Source: Ferrovibrio sp965278975 (GTDB lineage Bacteria; Pseudomonadota; Alphaproteobacteria; Ferrovibrionales; Ferrovibrionaceae). From it: a DNA stretch of 64,000 nucleotides. The notes beneath the pieces were generated by a model. The model ran no database searches and had not been told where the DNA came from. It saw only the letters and a program-made list of their open reading frames with translations. A program made the position numbers and the translations under genes. Shown one piece after another: positions 23,924-32,834 of the stretch (position 1 is its first letter; the number at the start of each line of letters is the position of its first letter). The stretch is from assembly GCF_965278975.1 (NCBI RefSeq), contig NZ_OZ257126.1, forward strand, positions 3,472,001-3,536,000. Reading direction: 5' to 3'.

Positions 23924-23964
23924 GGCAAAAGAAAACGGCGGCCCGGATAAGCCGGGCCGCCGTT
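23924..23964 (-). terminator. Intrinsic terminator behind the dienelactone hydrolase gene
   Basis: AACGGCGGCCCGG (23934-23946) pairs exactly with CCGGGCCGCCGTT (23952-23964) around a 5-base loop. Reading the minus strand, the stem is followed by TTTTCTTTTG, a good U-tract. It closes the hydrolase gene ending at 23988. Confidence 0.9.
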
Positions 23965-23987
23965 CGTTCAAGCCTTATCTGCGAAGA

Positions 23988-24845
23988 TCAGCCGAGGCCG
24001 TTGCGCACGAACCAGGCATGCATCTTGGCCCAGCCATCTTCCGCCTGCGCCTTGCGGTAGGTGGCGCGGTAATCGGCATGGAAGGCGTGCGGCGTGTCCG
24101 GGTAGATCATGAAGTCGAAGGTCTTGCCGGCGGTGCGGAGCGCGGCGCGCATCTGCTCGACGGTGTCGTTCGGGATACCCTGATCGGCGCCGCCATAGAG
24201 GCCCAGCACCGGCGCCTTGATCGCGGCGGCAAGGTCCACCGGATTGCGCGGCTGGCGTTCGTTCGGCTGGCCGACGACACGGCCATACCAGGCAACGCCG
24301 ACCGTGAGGTTCGGGTTATGCGCGGCATAGAGCCAGGTGATGCGGCCGCCCCAGCAGAAGCCGGTGATGCCGAGCTTGGTCTGATGGCCGCCATTCTTCT
24401 TGGCCCAGGCGGCCATGGCATCGAGATCGGCCATCACCTGCGCGTCCGGCACCTGGCCGGCCACGGCAACGGCAGCCTGCATCTCGGTCACCTTGCTCAT
24501 ATCGGCCTGGCGGGCATAGAGGTCCGGCGCGATGGCGAGATAGCCGAGCTTGGCGAGGCGGCGGCACACATCCTTGATATGCTCATGCACACCGAAGATT
24601 TCCTGGATCACCAGCACGGTGGGGAACGGGCCATCCTTGGCCGGCATGGCGCGGTAGGCCGACATCTGGCCGCCCGGCACCGGCACCTTCACTTCGCCGG
24701 CGGTGAGGCCGGTGGTGTCGGTGGTGATCACGCTCTGCGCCACCACGGGGGCGGCAGCGAGCGAGAAGCCGGTGATCAGGCCGGTGGCGACAAAGCCGCG
24801 CCGCGAGAAATCCACCTTCGGCGCCAGGCTCAGCAATTCATTCAT
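23988..24845 (-). CDS. Dienelactone hydrolase family protein, Tat-exported
   Basis: About 285 residues from ATG 24845 (GAGGG about 10 bases upstream). The N-terminus carries a twin-arginine signal, SRRGFVATGLITGFSLAAA. The hydrolase core has the nucleophile Cys in GITGFCWGG, Asp in LYGGADQG and His in YPDTPHAFHADY, the dienelactone hydrolase triad. Exported YghX-like members have unknown substrates; a role in aromatic ring-cleavage is not supported because no partner genes are present. Confidence 0.92.
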   Translation of the reverse strand: MNELLSLAPKVDFSRRGFVATGLITGFSLAAAPVVAQSVITTDTTGLTAGEVKVPVPGGQMSAYRAMPAKDGPFPTVLVIQEIFGVHEHIKDVCRRLAKLGYLAIAPDLYARQADMSKVTEMQAAVAVAGQVPDAQVMADLDAMAAWAKKNGGHQTKLGITGFCWGGRITWLYAAHNPNLTVGVAWYGRVVGQPNERQPRNPVDLAAAIKAPVLGLYGGADQGIPNDTVEQMRAALRTAGKTFDFMIYPDTPHAFHADYRATYRKAQAEDGWAKMHAWFVRNGLG

Positions 24846-24988
24846 GGATGTGTCCCTCTCTGTGTGATGGCCGCGCCGTGTTGTGTGGATTCTGCTTCGG
24901 CGTGCGGGCCGGGCGTACTTTAGCGCCAGCCCCCACCTGAGCGTCAATCGCGCGATGGATTGCTCCCAGTAACGTGACTGGAGCAGTC

Positions 24989-25156
24989 TTACTGGAGCAG
25001 TTGGATGGTCAGGCCGACGATGGCGAAGATCGCCAGCCAGCCGGCGATGTAGACCAGGATGCGGCGGCTCTTCCAGGGCAGGCGCAAGGCGGCCGGCAGG
25101 ATAAGCAGGGCCGCCATCAGCAGGCCCAGCAACTGGGCCCAGGATTGCCAGGACAT
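24989..25156 (-). CDS. 55-residue two-helix membrane protein
   Basis: ATG at 25156 has GGAGA 8 bases upstream; the stop is TAA at 24989. The protein starts MSWQSWAQLLGLLMAALLIL and has two hydrophobic helices separated by the basic loop RLPWKSRRI. It resembles the membrane anchor found before retroviral-type aspartic proteases of alphaproteobacteria, but no protease domain follows. It lies 36 bases downstream of the next gene on the same strand and is probably co-transcribed. Confidence 0.7.
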   Translation of the reverse strand: MSWQSWAQLLGLLMAALLILPAALRLPWKSRRILVYIAGWLAIFAIVGLTIQLLQ

Positions 25157-25192
25157 CGGCTGGTCTCCGGCCCGTAAAAGAGAAGTAAGGAG

Positions 25193-25879
25193 TTAGTCTT
25201 TCTGGCTGATGCGCTGGGCGTCAGCGCCTTGCAGGCAGCGGCGGTAGAGGCGGTCGGCCTCCGGCTCCTGGCGGCTCAGATAGCGGATATCCATGGAACT
25301 GACCACGCGATAGGAAACGGCATCGTCGTCAGTGGTCGGCTTGTTCTCGGCCGGGATGCTGCGCACCAGCGACAGGCTCTGGTCGCTGCCGCGGCGCAAT
25401 TCCACCTTGTACGGGCCGCCATCGATACGCTCGCTGGCGCAGACGGCGCCCAGCGCACGGTCGAAATTCTTCACCCGGCCATAGCGCGGATCGGGCAGGA
25501 ATTCCGGCCCCATGCCTTCGGTCTTCACGCCGACCGGGCGGTATTTGTGGATTTCGGTGGTGGCGGTGAGGATACGGCCGAACGGGAAGAAGATTTCCAC
25601 GTTGTCGTCCAGCTTGGCATGTTCGCCCATCTTGCCGTTGATGATCGGCAGTTCGACGATGCGGTGGCCGGGAATACGCGAGGCGTCTTCGTTCAGCAGC
25701 AGCATGGCGCGGTCGCCGCGTTCGCGGGCGCGTTCCTGCTCGAAGGGAATCGGGGCGGTCGGGTGTCGCGGACCCTTCTGCGCCAGGGCGGGAACGGCTG
25801 CCAGAATCGCACCGGATACGGTGAAAACGGCACCAGCCAGGAAGGCGCTCCGAAGCGTCTTGGCGATCACTGCCCGCAT
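25193..25879 (-). CDS. Secreted protein of unknown function
   Basis: A 228-residue protein with a clear signal peptide (helix AFLAGAVFTVSGAILAAV, cleavage near ALAQ, about residue 34). The mature part is polar, with one Cys pair candidate (CASE at about 150 and RRCLQG near the end) and no motif I recognise. It probably works in the periplasm. It is divergent from the YfgM/BamB/Der operon. Confidence 0.75.
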   Translation of the reverse strand: MRAVIAKTLRSAFLAGAVFTVSGAILAAVPALAQKGPRHPTAPIPFEQERARERGDRAMLLLNEDASRIPGHRIVELPIINGKMGEHAKLDDNVEIFFPFGRILTATTEIHKYRPVGVKTEGMGPEFLPDPRYGRVKNFDRALGAVCASERIDGGPYKVELRRGSDQSLSLVRSIPAENKPTTDDDAVSYRVVSSMDIRYLSRQEPEADRLYRRCLQGADAQRISQKD

Positions 25880-26140
25880 GCCGTCTGCTCCCCCGAAAAG
25901 GATATATGCAACGTCTTGGCCACCCCTATGGCGGCATCAAAACCGACGCGAGCATAGACAGGTTTTTTTTCTTTGCCAAGAGTCCATGTATTATCAAAGC
26001 GTTACCAAGGAATCCGGTTCCGCGCCGGGCTTTGCCAAGGGGCCGCGTTGCCGCTATGGTACGCGCCGCTTGCCCGTGCTGCGCGTGGCAAGGGCTGAAA
26101 ACGGCGATTTGCGCCGTAGTTTGTGCTGAGGAGCTGGGCG

Positions 26141-26803
26141 TTGGCCGAGAAAGATACCTTTATCCAGGAAGTGGACGAGGAATACCGCCGCGACCAGATG
26201 GCGCGGCATTGGCAGCGTTACCGGGTGCCGATGATTGCCGCCTTGGTCCTGCTGCTGGCAGGCGTGGCCGGCTACCAGATCTGGCAGCATTACCGTGTCG
26301 AGAGGGCCGAGGCCGCCGCCCGGGCCTTCGTCACCGCCCAGTCACTGGGCCAGGAGGGCAAGCATGCCGAGGCCGCCCAGGCTTTCGCCGGCATCGCCGC
26401 CTCGGGCGCCGATGGCTATGGCCTGCTCGCCGCTTTCCAGCAGGCCGGCCAACTGGTCCGCGCCAAGGACATCACCGGCGCTATCGCCGCCTATGATGTC
26501 ATTGCCGGCAATTCCGCCTACACCGCCGACTTCCGCGACCTGGCGCGCTACTACGCGGCGCTGAACGGCTTCGATGCCCTGAGCGTGGAGGACCTGCGCC
26601 GCCGGCTTGGCGGTATTCCGGCCACCAGCCCCTGGGTTTCCAATGTGCGCGAGTTGCTGGCGCTGACCGAACTGAAGGCCGGCGACCGTAACCAGGCCCG
26701 CAAGCTGCTCACCGAACTGGCCGACGATCCGAACGCCTCGCCGGGCGCACGCGGTCGCGCCAGCGAATTGCTCGCCGCCCTTGGCGGCCCGCTCAATCCG
26801 TGA
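26141..26803 (+). CDS. YfgM-like TPR_21 membrane protein
   Basis: A 220-residue protein starting at TTG 26141, set by GAGGAG 7 bases upstream. A cytosolic head (EKDTFIQEVDEEYRRDQMARHW) and one membrane helix (MIAALVLLLAGVAGYQIW) precede periplasmic tetratricopeptide-like helices. It belongs to the YfgM family, which in E. coli binds the SecYEG/PpiD complex. The order yfgM-bamB-der is widely conserved, and the next gene overlaps by one base. Confidence 0.92.
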   Translation: MAEKDTFIQEVDEEYRRDQMARHWQRYRVPMIAALVLLLAGVAGYQIWQHYRVERAEAAARAFVTAQSLGQEGKHAEAAQAFAGIAASGADGYGLLAAFQQAGQLVRAKDITGAIAAYDVIAGNSAYTADFRDLARYYAALNGFDALSVEDLRRRLGGIPATSPWVSNVRELLALTELKAGDRNQARKLLTELADDPNASPGARGRASELLAALGGPLNP

Positions 26804-28146
26804 TGATGCCAATGCGCGCCCGCCATCTTGCTTTACTGCTGTTGCCGCTGCTGCTTGCCGGCTGCGATACCGTCACCGATTTCTTCACGGTGAAGGACAA
26901 GCCGAAAGTGGCGGGCGAGCGCATCTCGGTGCTGGCTTTCGACTCCCAGCTCGATCCCGATCCGCAACTGGCGCAGATGCCGGTGCAACTGCCAAAGCCC
27001 TGGGCCAATGCCGATTGGCCGCAGCCGGGCGGCTATCCCAGCCATGCCATGCAGCATCTGGCGTTGGGTGACACGCTACGTGAAGTCTGGAATGCCGATG
27101 TTGGCGCGGCGGGCGACGACGAGACCAAGATTCTCGGCCAGCCGGTGGTTGCCGAGGGCCGCATCTTCACCAAGGACGCGGCCTCGCGGGTCACGGCCTT
27201 CGATGCCAATACCGGCCGCCGGCTGTGGCGCGTCGATCTGACGCCAAGGGGCGAGACCGAAGGCGCGCTGGGCGGTGGCCTGGCCTATGCCGAGGGCAAG
27301 CTGTTCGTTGCCACCGCCTATGGCGACGTGGTGGCGTTGCAGCCCAATACCGGCCTGCTCTATTGGCATGTGCCGCTGAAACTGCCGGTGCGTGGCGCGC
27401 CGGCCACCGAAGGCGGCCGCGTCTACATCATCACCCAGGATAACCAGCTTTTCGCCCTGGAAGGCGATACCGGCCGCCAGCTCTGGACCTATGCCGGCAT
27501 CGTTGAAGCTGCTGGCCTGCTTGGCGCCGCTGCACCGGCGGCGGAAGGCAGCACTGTGGTGGCGCCGTTCTCGTCGGGTGAAGTGGTGGCGCTCCGTGCC
27601 GAGACCGGCACGGTCGGCTGGTCGGAGCAGCTGGTGCGCACCGCAGGCCGCGTCAGCGCCATCGGCGCCTTGAATGATATCAACGCGCTGCCGGTGATCG
27701 ACCGGGGCCGTGTCTACGCGGTGAGCCAGTCGGGCCGCTTTGTCGCCATCGACATTCGTACCGGCGAGCGTGTCTGGGAGCGTGCCATCGGCGCGGTGCA
27801 GACGCCGTGGGTGGCGGGCGACTTCATCTTCGTGGTGACGGTGGATGCCGAGCTTATCTGCCTCAGCCGCCGCGACGGCAAGGTGAAGTGGATCCGGCAG
27901 CTTCAGCGGTACAAGGATCCCACGGCACCCGTGCGCAAGGGCGTGATCACCTGGTATGGCCCGGTGCTGGCCGGCGACCGTCTGATCGTTGCTTCCACGG
28001 ACGAGCGCGCCTATGCGATCTCGCCCTATACCGGCGACCTTGTTGGCGCCATCAAACTTTCAGGCCCGGCGGCAGTAGCGCCGCTGGTGGCAGGGCAGAC
28101 GGTCTTTATCCTGACCGAAAACGCCCGCCTGACCGCTTTCCGCTAG
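26803..28146 (+). CDS. bamB: Outer-membrane assembly lipoprotein BamB
   Basis: A 447-residue lipoprotein beta-propeller: lipobox LLAGC near residue 21, then repeated PQQ-like blades (GQPVVAEGRIFTKDA, VYIITQDNQLFALEGDTGRQLW, VYAVSQSGRFVAIDIRTGERVW). BamB supports BamA in folding outer-membrane proteins. ATG 26803 overlaps the yfgM stop as TGATG, so translation is coupled. der follows after 7 bases. Confidence 0.95.
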   Translation: MMPMRARHLALLLLPLLLAGCDTVTDFFTVKDKPKVAGERISVLAFDSQLDPDPQLAQMPVQLPKPWANADWPQPGGYPSHAMQHLALGDTLREVWNADVGAAGDDETKILGQPVVAEGRIFTKDAASRVTAFDANTGRRLWRVDLTPRGETEGALGGGLAYAEGKLFVATAYGDVVALQPNTGLLYWHVPLKLPVRGAPATEGGRVYIITQDNQLFALEGDTGRQLWTYAGIVEAAGLLGAAAPAAEGSTVVAPFSSGEVVALRAETGTVGWSEQLVRTAGRVSAIGALNDINALPVIDRGRVYAVSQSGRFVAIDIRTGERVWERAIGAVQTPWVAGDFIFVVTVDAELICLSRRDGKVKWIRQLQRYKDPTAPVRKGVITWYGPVLAGDRLIVASTDERAYAISPYTGDLVGAIKLSGPAAVAPLVAGQTVFILTENARLTAFR

Positions 28147-28153
28147 GGTTCCA

Positions 28154-29554
28154 ATGCAACGCAAAGTCGCCATTGTCGGCCGGCCCAATGTCGGCAAGTC
28201 GACGCTGTTCAACCGGCTGATCGGCAAGCGCCTGGCGCTGGTCGATGACACGCCGGGCGTGACGCGTGACCGCCGCGAAGGCCAGGGTCGGCTCGGCGAT
28301 CTTGAATTCATCATCATCGACACCGCCGGCCTTGAGGACGCGGAAGACGAAACCATGGCTGGCCGCATGCGGCTGCAGACCGAGCAGGCCGTAGCTGAAT
28401 CCGATGTGGTGCTGTTCGTGATCGACGCCCGCGCCGGCATCACGCCGCTGGACGAGCATTTCGCCAAATGGCTGCGCCGCCGGCGCAAGCCGATGCTGCT
28501 GCTGGCCAATAAATGCGAAGGCCGCTCTGGCATCACAGGGCTGGCCGAGGCGCATGGCCTGGGGCTTGGCCAGCCGCTGCCGGTTTCCGCCGAGCATGGC
28601 GAGGGCTTGTCTGACTTGCATGACGCATTGTTGCCGCATGTCGGCGCCCCGGAAGAAGAAATCCAGGAAGTCGAGGACGAAGGCGCGCTGCTGCCGGTCG
28701 ATGTTGATGTGGATGTCGAGACACCGGATGATCCGACGCGGCCGATCCAGCTTGCCGTGGTGGGCCGCCCCAATGCCGGCAAATCGACCCTGATCAATGC
28801 GCTGCTCGGCACCGACCGCCTGCTCACCGGCCCGGAGCCGGGCCTGACGCGCGACAGCATCACCATCGCCTGGGAATACCAGGGCCGCCGCATCCGCCTG
28901 GTGGATACCGCCGGCATGCGGCGCAAGTCCCGCGTGGAAGAGAAACTGGAAAAACTCTCCGTCGCGGACTCGCTCTATTCCATCCGCATGGCGCAGGTGG
29001 TGGTGCTGATGCTGGACGGCCATCTCGGCTTCGACCGCCAGGACCTGACCATCGCCGATCATGTGCTGAGCGAGGGCCGCGCCCTGGTGATCGCCGTGAA
29101 CAAGTGGGATCTGGTGGAAGACCGCGCCAAGGCGTTGCGCGAGATCGAGGACCGGTTGCAGACCTCGCTGCCGCAGGCGCGCGGCATCCCGGTGGTGACG
29201 CTCTCCGCGCTTACCGGCCGCCATCTCGACCGCCTGCTGCCGGCGGTGATGAAGCAGTATGAACGCTGGAATACCCGCATCGGCACGGCGGCCTTCAACC
29301 GCTGGCTGGAATTCATGCTGGCGAAGAATGCGCCGCCGCTGGCCAATGGCCGCAGCGTGCGCATCCGCTATGGCACCCAGGTGAAAACCCGTCCGCCGAC
29401 GATCTCGCTATTCGCGGGGCGGGCCGAAACCATCCCGGAAAGCTACCAGCGTTATCTGATCAACGGTTTCCGCGATGCCTTCGATCTGCCGGGCATCCCG
29501 ATCCGCGTCATGCTGCGCAAAAGCAAGAATCCCTACGACACTGATAAGAAATAG
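28154..29554 (+). CDS. der: Ribosome-biogenesis GTPase Der (EngA)
   Basis: A 466-residue protein with two tandem GTPase domains: G1 GRPNVGKST (9-17) and, in the second, GRPNAGKST; both have DTAG switch motifs and the second has NKWD. The first G4 motif is NKCE where the consensus is NKxD, a variation I recall from other alphaproteobacterial Der proteins. A C-terminal KH-like domain ends SKNPYDTDKK. It matures the 50S subunit and is essential where tested. Confidence 0.97.
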   Translation: MQRKVAIVGRPNVGKSTLFNRLIGKRLALVDDTPGVTRDRREGQGRLGDLEFIIIDTAGLEDAEDETMAGRMRLQTEQAVAESDVVLFVIDARAGITPLDEHFAKWLRRRRKPMLLLANKCEGRSGITGLAEAHGLGLGQPLPVSAEHGEGLSDLHDALLPHVGAPEEEIQEVEDEGALLPVDVDVDVETPDDPTRPIQLAVVGRPNAGKSTLINALLGTDRLLTGPEPGLTRDSITIAWEYQGRRIRLVDTAGMRRKSRVEEKLEKLSVADSLYSIRMAQVVVLMLDGHLGFDRQDLTIADHVLSEGRALVIAVNKWDLVEDRAKALREIEDRLQTSLPQARGIPVVTLSALTGRHLDRLLPAVMKQYERWNTRIGTAAFNRWLEFMLAKNAPPLANGRSVRIRYGTQVKTRPPTISLFAGRAETIPESYQRYLINGFRDAFDLPGIPIRVMLRKSKNPYDTDKK

Positions 29555-29556
29555 GC

Positions 29557-29949
29557 ATGGGCAGCTACCGTGGTTCGTGCCATTGCGGCACCGTGACGTT
29601 CCGCATCGACGCGGAGATCACCGAACTGACCACCTGCGACTGCTCGCTCTGTGCCAAGAAGAACGCGCTGATGACCAAGGTGCATGAAAGCGCCCTGACC
29701 ATTACGTCCGGTGAGCAGGCGCTGACGCTCTATCAATGGAACACGCAGCGCGCCAAGCATTATTTCTGCTCGCGCTGCGGCATCTACACGTTTCACCGCA
29801 AGCGCGCCGCGCCGGATCATTACGGCGTCAACATCCAATGTCTGGACGATTTCGACCACAGCAAGGTGCCGGTGCGTGCCACCGAGGGCGCCAACATGAC
29901 CGTGGTGGCGCCTGACCCCCGGCCGGAATGGCCCGGGCCACGGGAGTGA
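29557..29949 (+). CDS. GFA/CENP-V family zinc protein
   Basis: A 130-residue protein with the three Cys clusters of the glutathione-dependent formaldehyde-activating (GFA) fold: SCHCGTV near the N-terminus, CDCSLCAKK, and FCSRCGIYTFHRKR. It probably binds two zincs. The family name derives from Gfa, but most members lack a proven reaction. It follows der by 2 bases and ends the operon, before two hairpins. Confidence 0.93.
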   Translation: MGSYRGSCHCGTVTFRIDAEITELTTCDCSLCAKKNALMTKVHESALTITSGEQALTLYQWNTQRAKHYFCSRCGIYTFHRKRAAPDHYGVNIQCLDDFDHSKVPVRATEGANMTVVAPDPRPEWPGPRE

Positions 29950-29980
29950 TTTTCACGTTCAGCAAGTAACAAATGCGGTC

Positions 29981-30020
29981 ATGGTCCGCGAAGGCGGACC
30001 ATCCATGCGTATTTTTTTGT
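29981..30020 (+). terminator. Hairpin with downstream T-run after the der operon
   Basis: ATGGTCCGC (29981-29989) pairs with GCGGACCAT (29994-30002) around GAAG. A T-rich run, ATTTTTTTGTTTTT, begins about 8 bases later. The gap makes it a less than ideal intrinsic terminator, but it is well placed. Confidence 0.65.
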
Positions 30021-30042
30021 TTTTGTGAAAGCAAACTCGTCG

Positions 30043-30076
30043 ATGCCCTGCCTGCGCAGGGCATGACGCCTTTTTT
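30043..30076 (+). terminator. Second terminator hairpin after the der operon
   Basis: ATGCCCTGC (30043-30051) pairs with GCAGGGCAT (30056-30064) around CTGC, followed by GACGCC and six T (30071-30076). It faces the convergent aminotransferase gene that ends at 30091. Confidence 0.7.
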
Positions 30077-30090
30077 GATCAGTTCGGCCG

Positions 30091-31263
30091 TTACTTCTTC
30101 CAGGCGTGCAGCCGGCGCGCGGCCTCGATCATGCGCTCGGTGGCACCGGCGAATGAGAAGCGCATGAAGTAATGGCCACGACCACGGTCGAAATCGAAGC
30201 CGGGGGTGGCGGCGATGCCGGTATCCAGCAGCAGGCGGGTGCAGAAATCCTGCGCATCATTGGTGAAGCGCGAGATATCGGCGTAGATGTAGAAGGCGCC
30301 ATCGGCCGGCGCCAGCTTGTCGAAACCGGCTTTCGGCAGTTCGTTCAGCAGGATCTCGCGGTTCTTCGCATAGCGCGCCACATTCTGCTCCAGCTCGTCA
30401 TAGGCCGAGAGCGCGGCGATGCCGGCCACCTGGCTGATGCCGGGGGCGGAGATGTAGAAATTCTGCGACAGGCATTCCACGGCGCGGATCAGTTGCGGTG
30501 GCAGCACCATCCAGCCGAGCCGCCAGCCGGTCATCGAGAAGTATTTCGAGAAGCTGTTGATCACGATGGCCTGGTCGGTGAGGGCCAGCACGGATTCCGC
30601 GCGGCCGCCATAGGTGATGCCGTGGTAGATTTCATCGACGATCAGCCAGCGGTTCTTCGCGGCGCAATCGCGCACCAGGGCGGCGAGCGAGGCGTGGTCG
30701 AGCATGCAGCCGCTGGGATTGGCCGGGCTTGCCACCAGCACGCCCTTGGCATTGGGCGCTGCCGCCTGGATGGTTTCCGGTGTCGGCTGGAAGCGGGTCT
30801 CGGCTTCCGTCACGATCATCTGCGGCACCAGATCGACCGCCTTGAGGATGTTGCGGTAGGCCGGATAGGCCGGCTCACCCAGTGCCACTTCGTCGCCGGC
30901 ATCGAAAGCCGCGAGGAAGGCAAGCTGGAAGCCGGCCGAGGAGCCGGTGGTGACGACAATGCGTTCCGCTGGCACATCCAGGCCATAATACTGCCGGTAA
31001 TGACCGGAGATCGCCTCGCGCAGTTCCGGCACGCCGAGAGCCAGCGTATAGCCCAGCGGATTGGTCTGCGCGGCCTTGGTCGCGGCCTCGATGGCGGCGC
31101 GCGGTGCCGGCGTCGAGGGCTGGCCCACTTCCATGTGGATCACGTCGCCGCCAGCGGCTTCGCGCGCGGCGGCGGCCTTCATCACTTCCATGACGAAGAA
31201 CGGGTCGATGGCGCCGCGCCGTGAGGGCAGGGGGCCGGTAAGCGGCTTCACAACGCTGGGCAT
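30091..31263 (-). CDS. Class I/II PLP-dependent aminotransferase
   Basis: A 390-residue fold-type I aminotransferase: GQPSTPAP near the N-terminus, ANPSGCML, and the PLP Schiff-base lysine in NSFSKYFSMTGWRLGW. The C-terminal Arg for the alpha-carboxylate is in HYFMRFSFAG. It is aspartate-aminotransferase-like, but the substrate could be alanine, tyrosine or another amino acid. GGAG lies 7 bases before the ATG. It follows the GGT-like gene by 14 bases, a likely two-gene operon. Confidence 0.92.
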   Translation of the reverse strand: MPSVVKPLTGPLPSRRGAIDPFFVMEVMKAAAAREAAGGDVIHMEVGQPSTPAPRAAIEAATKAAQTNPLGYTLALGVPELREAISGHYRQYYGLDVPAERIVVTTGSSAGFQLAFLAAFDAGDEVALGEPAYPAYRNILKAVDLVPQMIVTEAETRFQPTPETIQAAAPNAKGVLVASPANPSGCMLDHASLAALVRDCAAKNRWLIVDEIYHGITYGGRAESVLALTDQAIVINSFSKYFSMTGWRLGWMVLPPQLIRAVECLSQNFYISAPGISQVAGIAALSAYDELEQNVARYAKNREILLNELPKAGFDKLAPADGAFYIYADISRFTNDAQDFCTRLLLDTGIAATPGFDFDRGRGHYFMRFSFAGATERMIEAARRLHAWKK

Positions 31264-31277
31264 CGCGTTACTCCAGA

Positions 31278-32834
31278 TCAGAATTCATCGCCGGCGCTGA
31301 GGCCGAAGCCGCGCGGATCGGCACCGCCACGGCAGCTTTCGGGGCTGCGCGGCACGCCGTTGCTGCACGCCGTCATGGTTACACGGCCAAGGCGCCGCAC
31401 TTCCACCGGCGGCACGCCGCGCTGGGTGATGGCGCCAAGCATGGCGGCATCGACACCGGCTTCGTGCATCACCGGTGCCTGCGGGCCGGGCTGGAACAGG
31501 CGCGGCTTGGCCAGCACCTGGTTGAGCCGCAGCTTAGATGTGAAAGCCTCGATCATCACCTGCGCCAGCGCGGCGGGGCCGGGCGCGCCGCCGCTCACCG
31601 CAGCGGCGGCGAAGCTCTGCTTGGCGGTGTAGTTGGCGGCGACCATGGCGGCGAGGAACGGCGTCTCGTCACCGGCAATGCCTGGTGTGGCGGCAAACAG
31701 GATGCCGGTTTCGGTGCCGATCCGGCGGCTGCCGAAGGCACGGCCCAGGCCGATGGCGCAGGACACCGCGCGGCCATCCTTGTCGATGGCCGAAATGCTG
31801 GCCGAGCCATGCTCGAACAGCGGCGCATTGCCTTCCAGGCCGCGATAGGCCTGGCCGATGGCGGTGGCGAATTCGCGCGGCTTGGCGCTGCCCACGCTTT
31901 GGATGCTGAAGGCACTGGCCGGGCTGAAGCCCTGTTCCACCAGCCAGGCGGAAGTGGCGCCGCCGCGTGCATTGGGCGAGGCATAAACAGTCATCGCATA
32001 CTGGAACGGCAGTTCGATCGGCTTGGTCACTTCGGCGGCATAGCCGCGCAGATCGTCTTCCTTGATGGCGCCGCCGATGCGGGCCGAGTCAGCGATGATC
32101 TGGCGGGCCACCTGGCCCTGGTAGAAATCGGTCGGGCCGGCGCTGCGGACGCGGCCGAGCACGAAGGAGAGTTCGTTCTGCACCAGCAGATCGCCCTCGG
32201 CACGCAGGGCGCCGGTCGGGCCGCCCAGCAGCCGGGCCAGGGCCGGATCGCCGATGGCAGGCGGATTGGCCTCCTGCACCGATTGCATGAAGGCGCGGCT
32301 GGTGCGCTCGCCGAACCGCGCCAGCGCCTCGGCCGGAGACACCACGGCTTCCCAGCGCAGGGTGCCATAGACGCCCTGCAGCATGGCCATGCCGCGCAGC
32401 AGGCCGGGGATCGGCACACTGCCGCCACCGGCCGGCAGGCGCGGCAGGAACTCTATCGTATCGGCCCGCTTGCGCGCCGGGTCGACGGCAACGCAAAGGC
32501 CACCGGCGCCAAGCGACACGGCGGTGGGATAGGTGACGGCCATGGCCAGGGTGCCGGCAACCACGGCATCGGCGGCACTGCCACCGGCTGCAAGAATGTT
32601 ACGGGCCACTAGCGTTGCGCGCGGTTCATCGGCGGCAACCACACCCGTGAAACCCTTGGCGGATTGGGGCGTCGGATCGCTGGGTTCCGCATCTTTCTTG
32701 CCGCAACCCGCCAGCACCAGCAGGGTGAGGGCCAGGGCAAGCGAGGGGGCGGTGCATTGACGCAGGCCGGCCTGCTGCCTACCTTTGAAGGGCTGGGACG
32801 AAACCTCCAGCCGGTTCGGACTCGAATTTCTCAT
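31278..32834 (-). CDS. Gamma-glutamyltransferase-like lipoprotein with altered catalytic motif
   Basis: About 518 residues if ATG 32834 is used. A lipoprotein signal (SLALALTLLVLAGC) precedes a GGT-fold domain: ANILAAGGSAADAVVAGTLA, GGAGLCV-like GAGGLCVAVD, and the small-subunit region HGSASISAIDKDGRAVS. At the position of the usual TTH autoprocessing triad it has SAS, so the nucleophilic Thr would be Ser. The signal would be oddly long (46 residues before the Cys); a rarer start such as CTG about 21 codons before the Cys is possible. It may be an inactive or Ser-type GGT homologue. Confidence 0.75.
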   Translation of the reverse strand: MRNSSPNRLEVSSQPFKGRQQAGLRQCTAPSLALALTLLVLAGCGKKDAEPSDPTPQSAKGFTGVVAADEPRATLVARNILAAGGSAADAVVAGTLAMAVTYPTAVSLGAGGLCVAVDPARKRADTIEFLPRLPAGGGSVPIPGLLRGMAMLQGVYGTLRWEAVVSPAEALARFGERTSRAFMQSVQEANPPAIGDPALARLLGGPTGALRAEGDLLVQNELSFVLGRVRSAGPTDFYQGQVARQIIADSARIGGAIKEDDLRGYAAEVTKPIELPFQYAMTVYASPNARGGATSAWLVEQGFSPASAFSIQSVGSAKPREFATAIGQAYRGLEGNAPLFEHGSASISAIDKDGRAVSCAIGLGRAFGSRRIGTETGILFAATPGIAGDETPFLAAMVAANYTAKQSFAAAAVSGGAPGPAALAQVMIEAFTSKLRLNQVLAKPRLFQPGPQAPVMHEAGVDAAMLGAITQRGVPPVEVRRLGRVTMTACSNGVPRSPESCRGGADPRGFGLSAGDEF

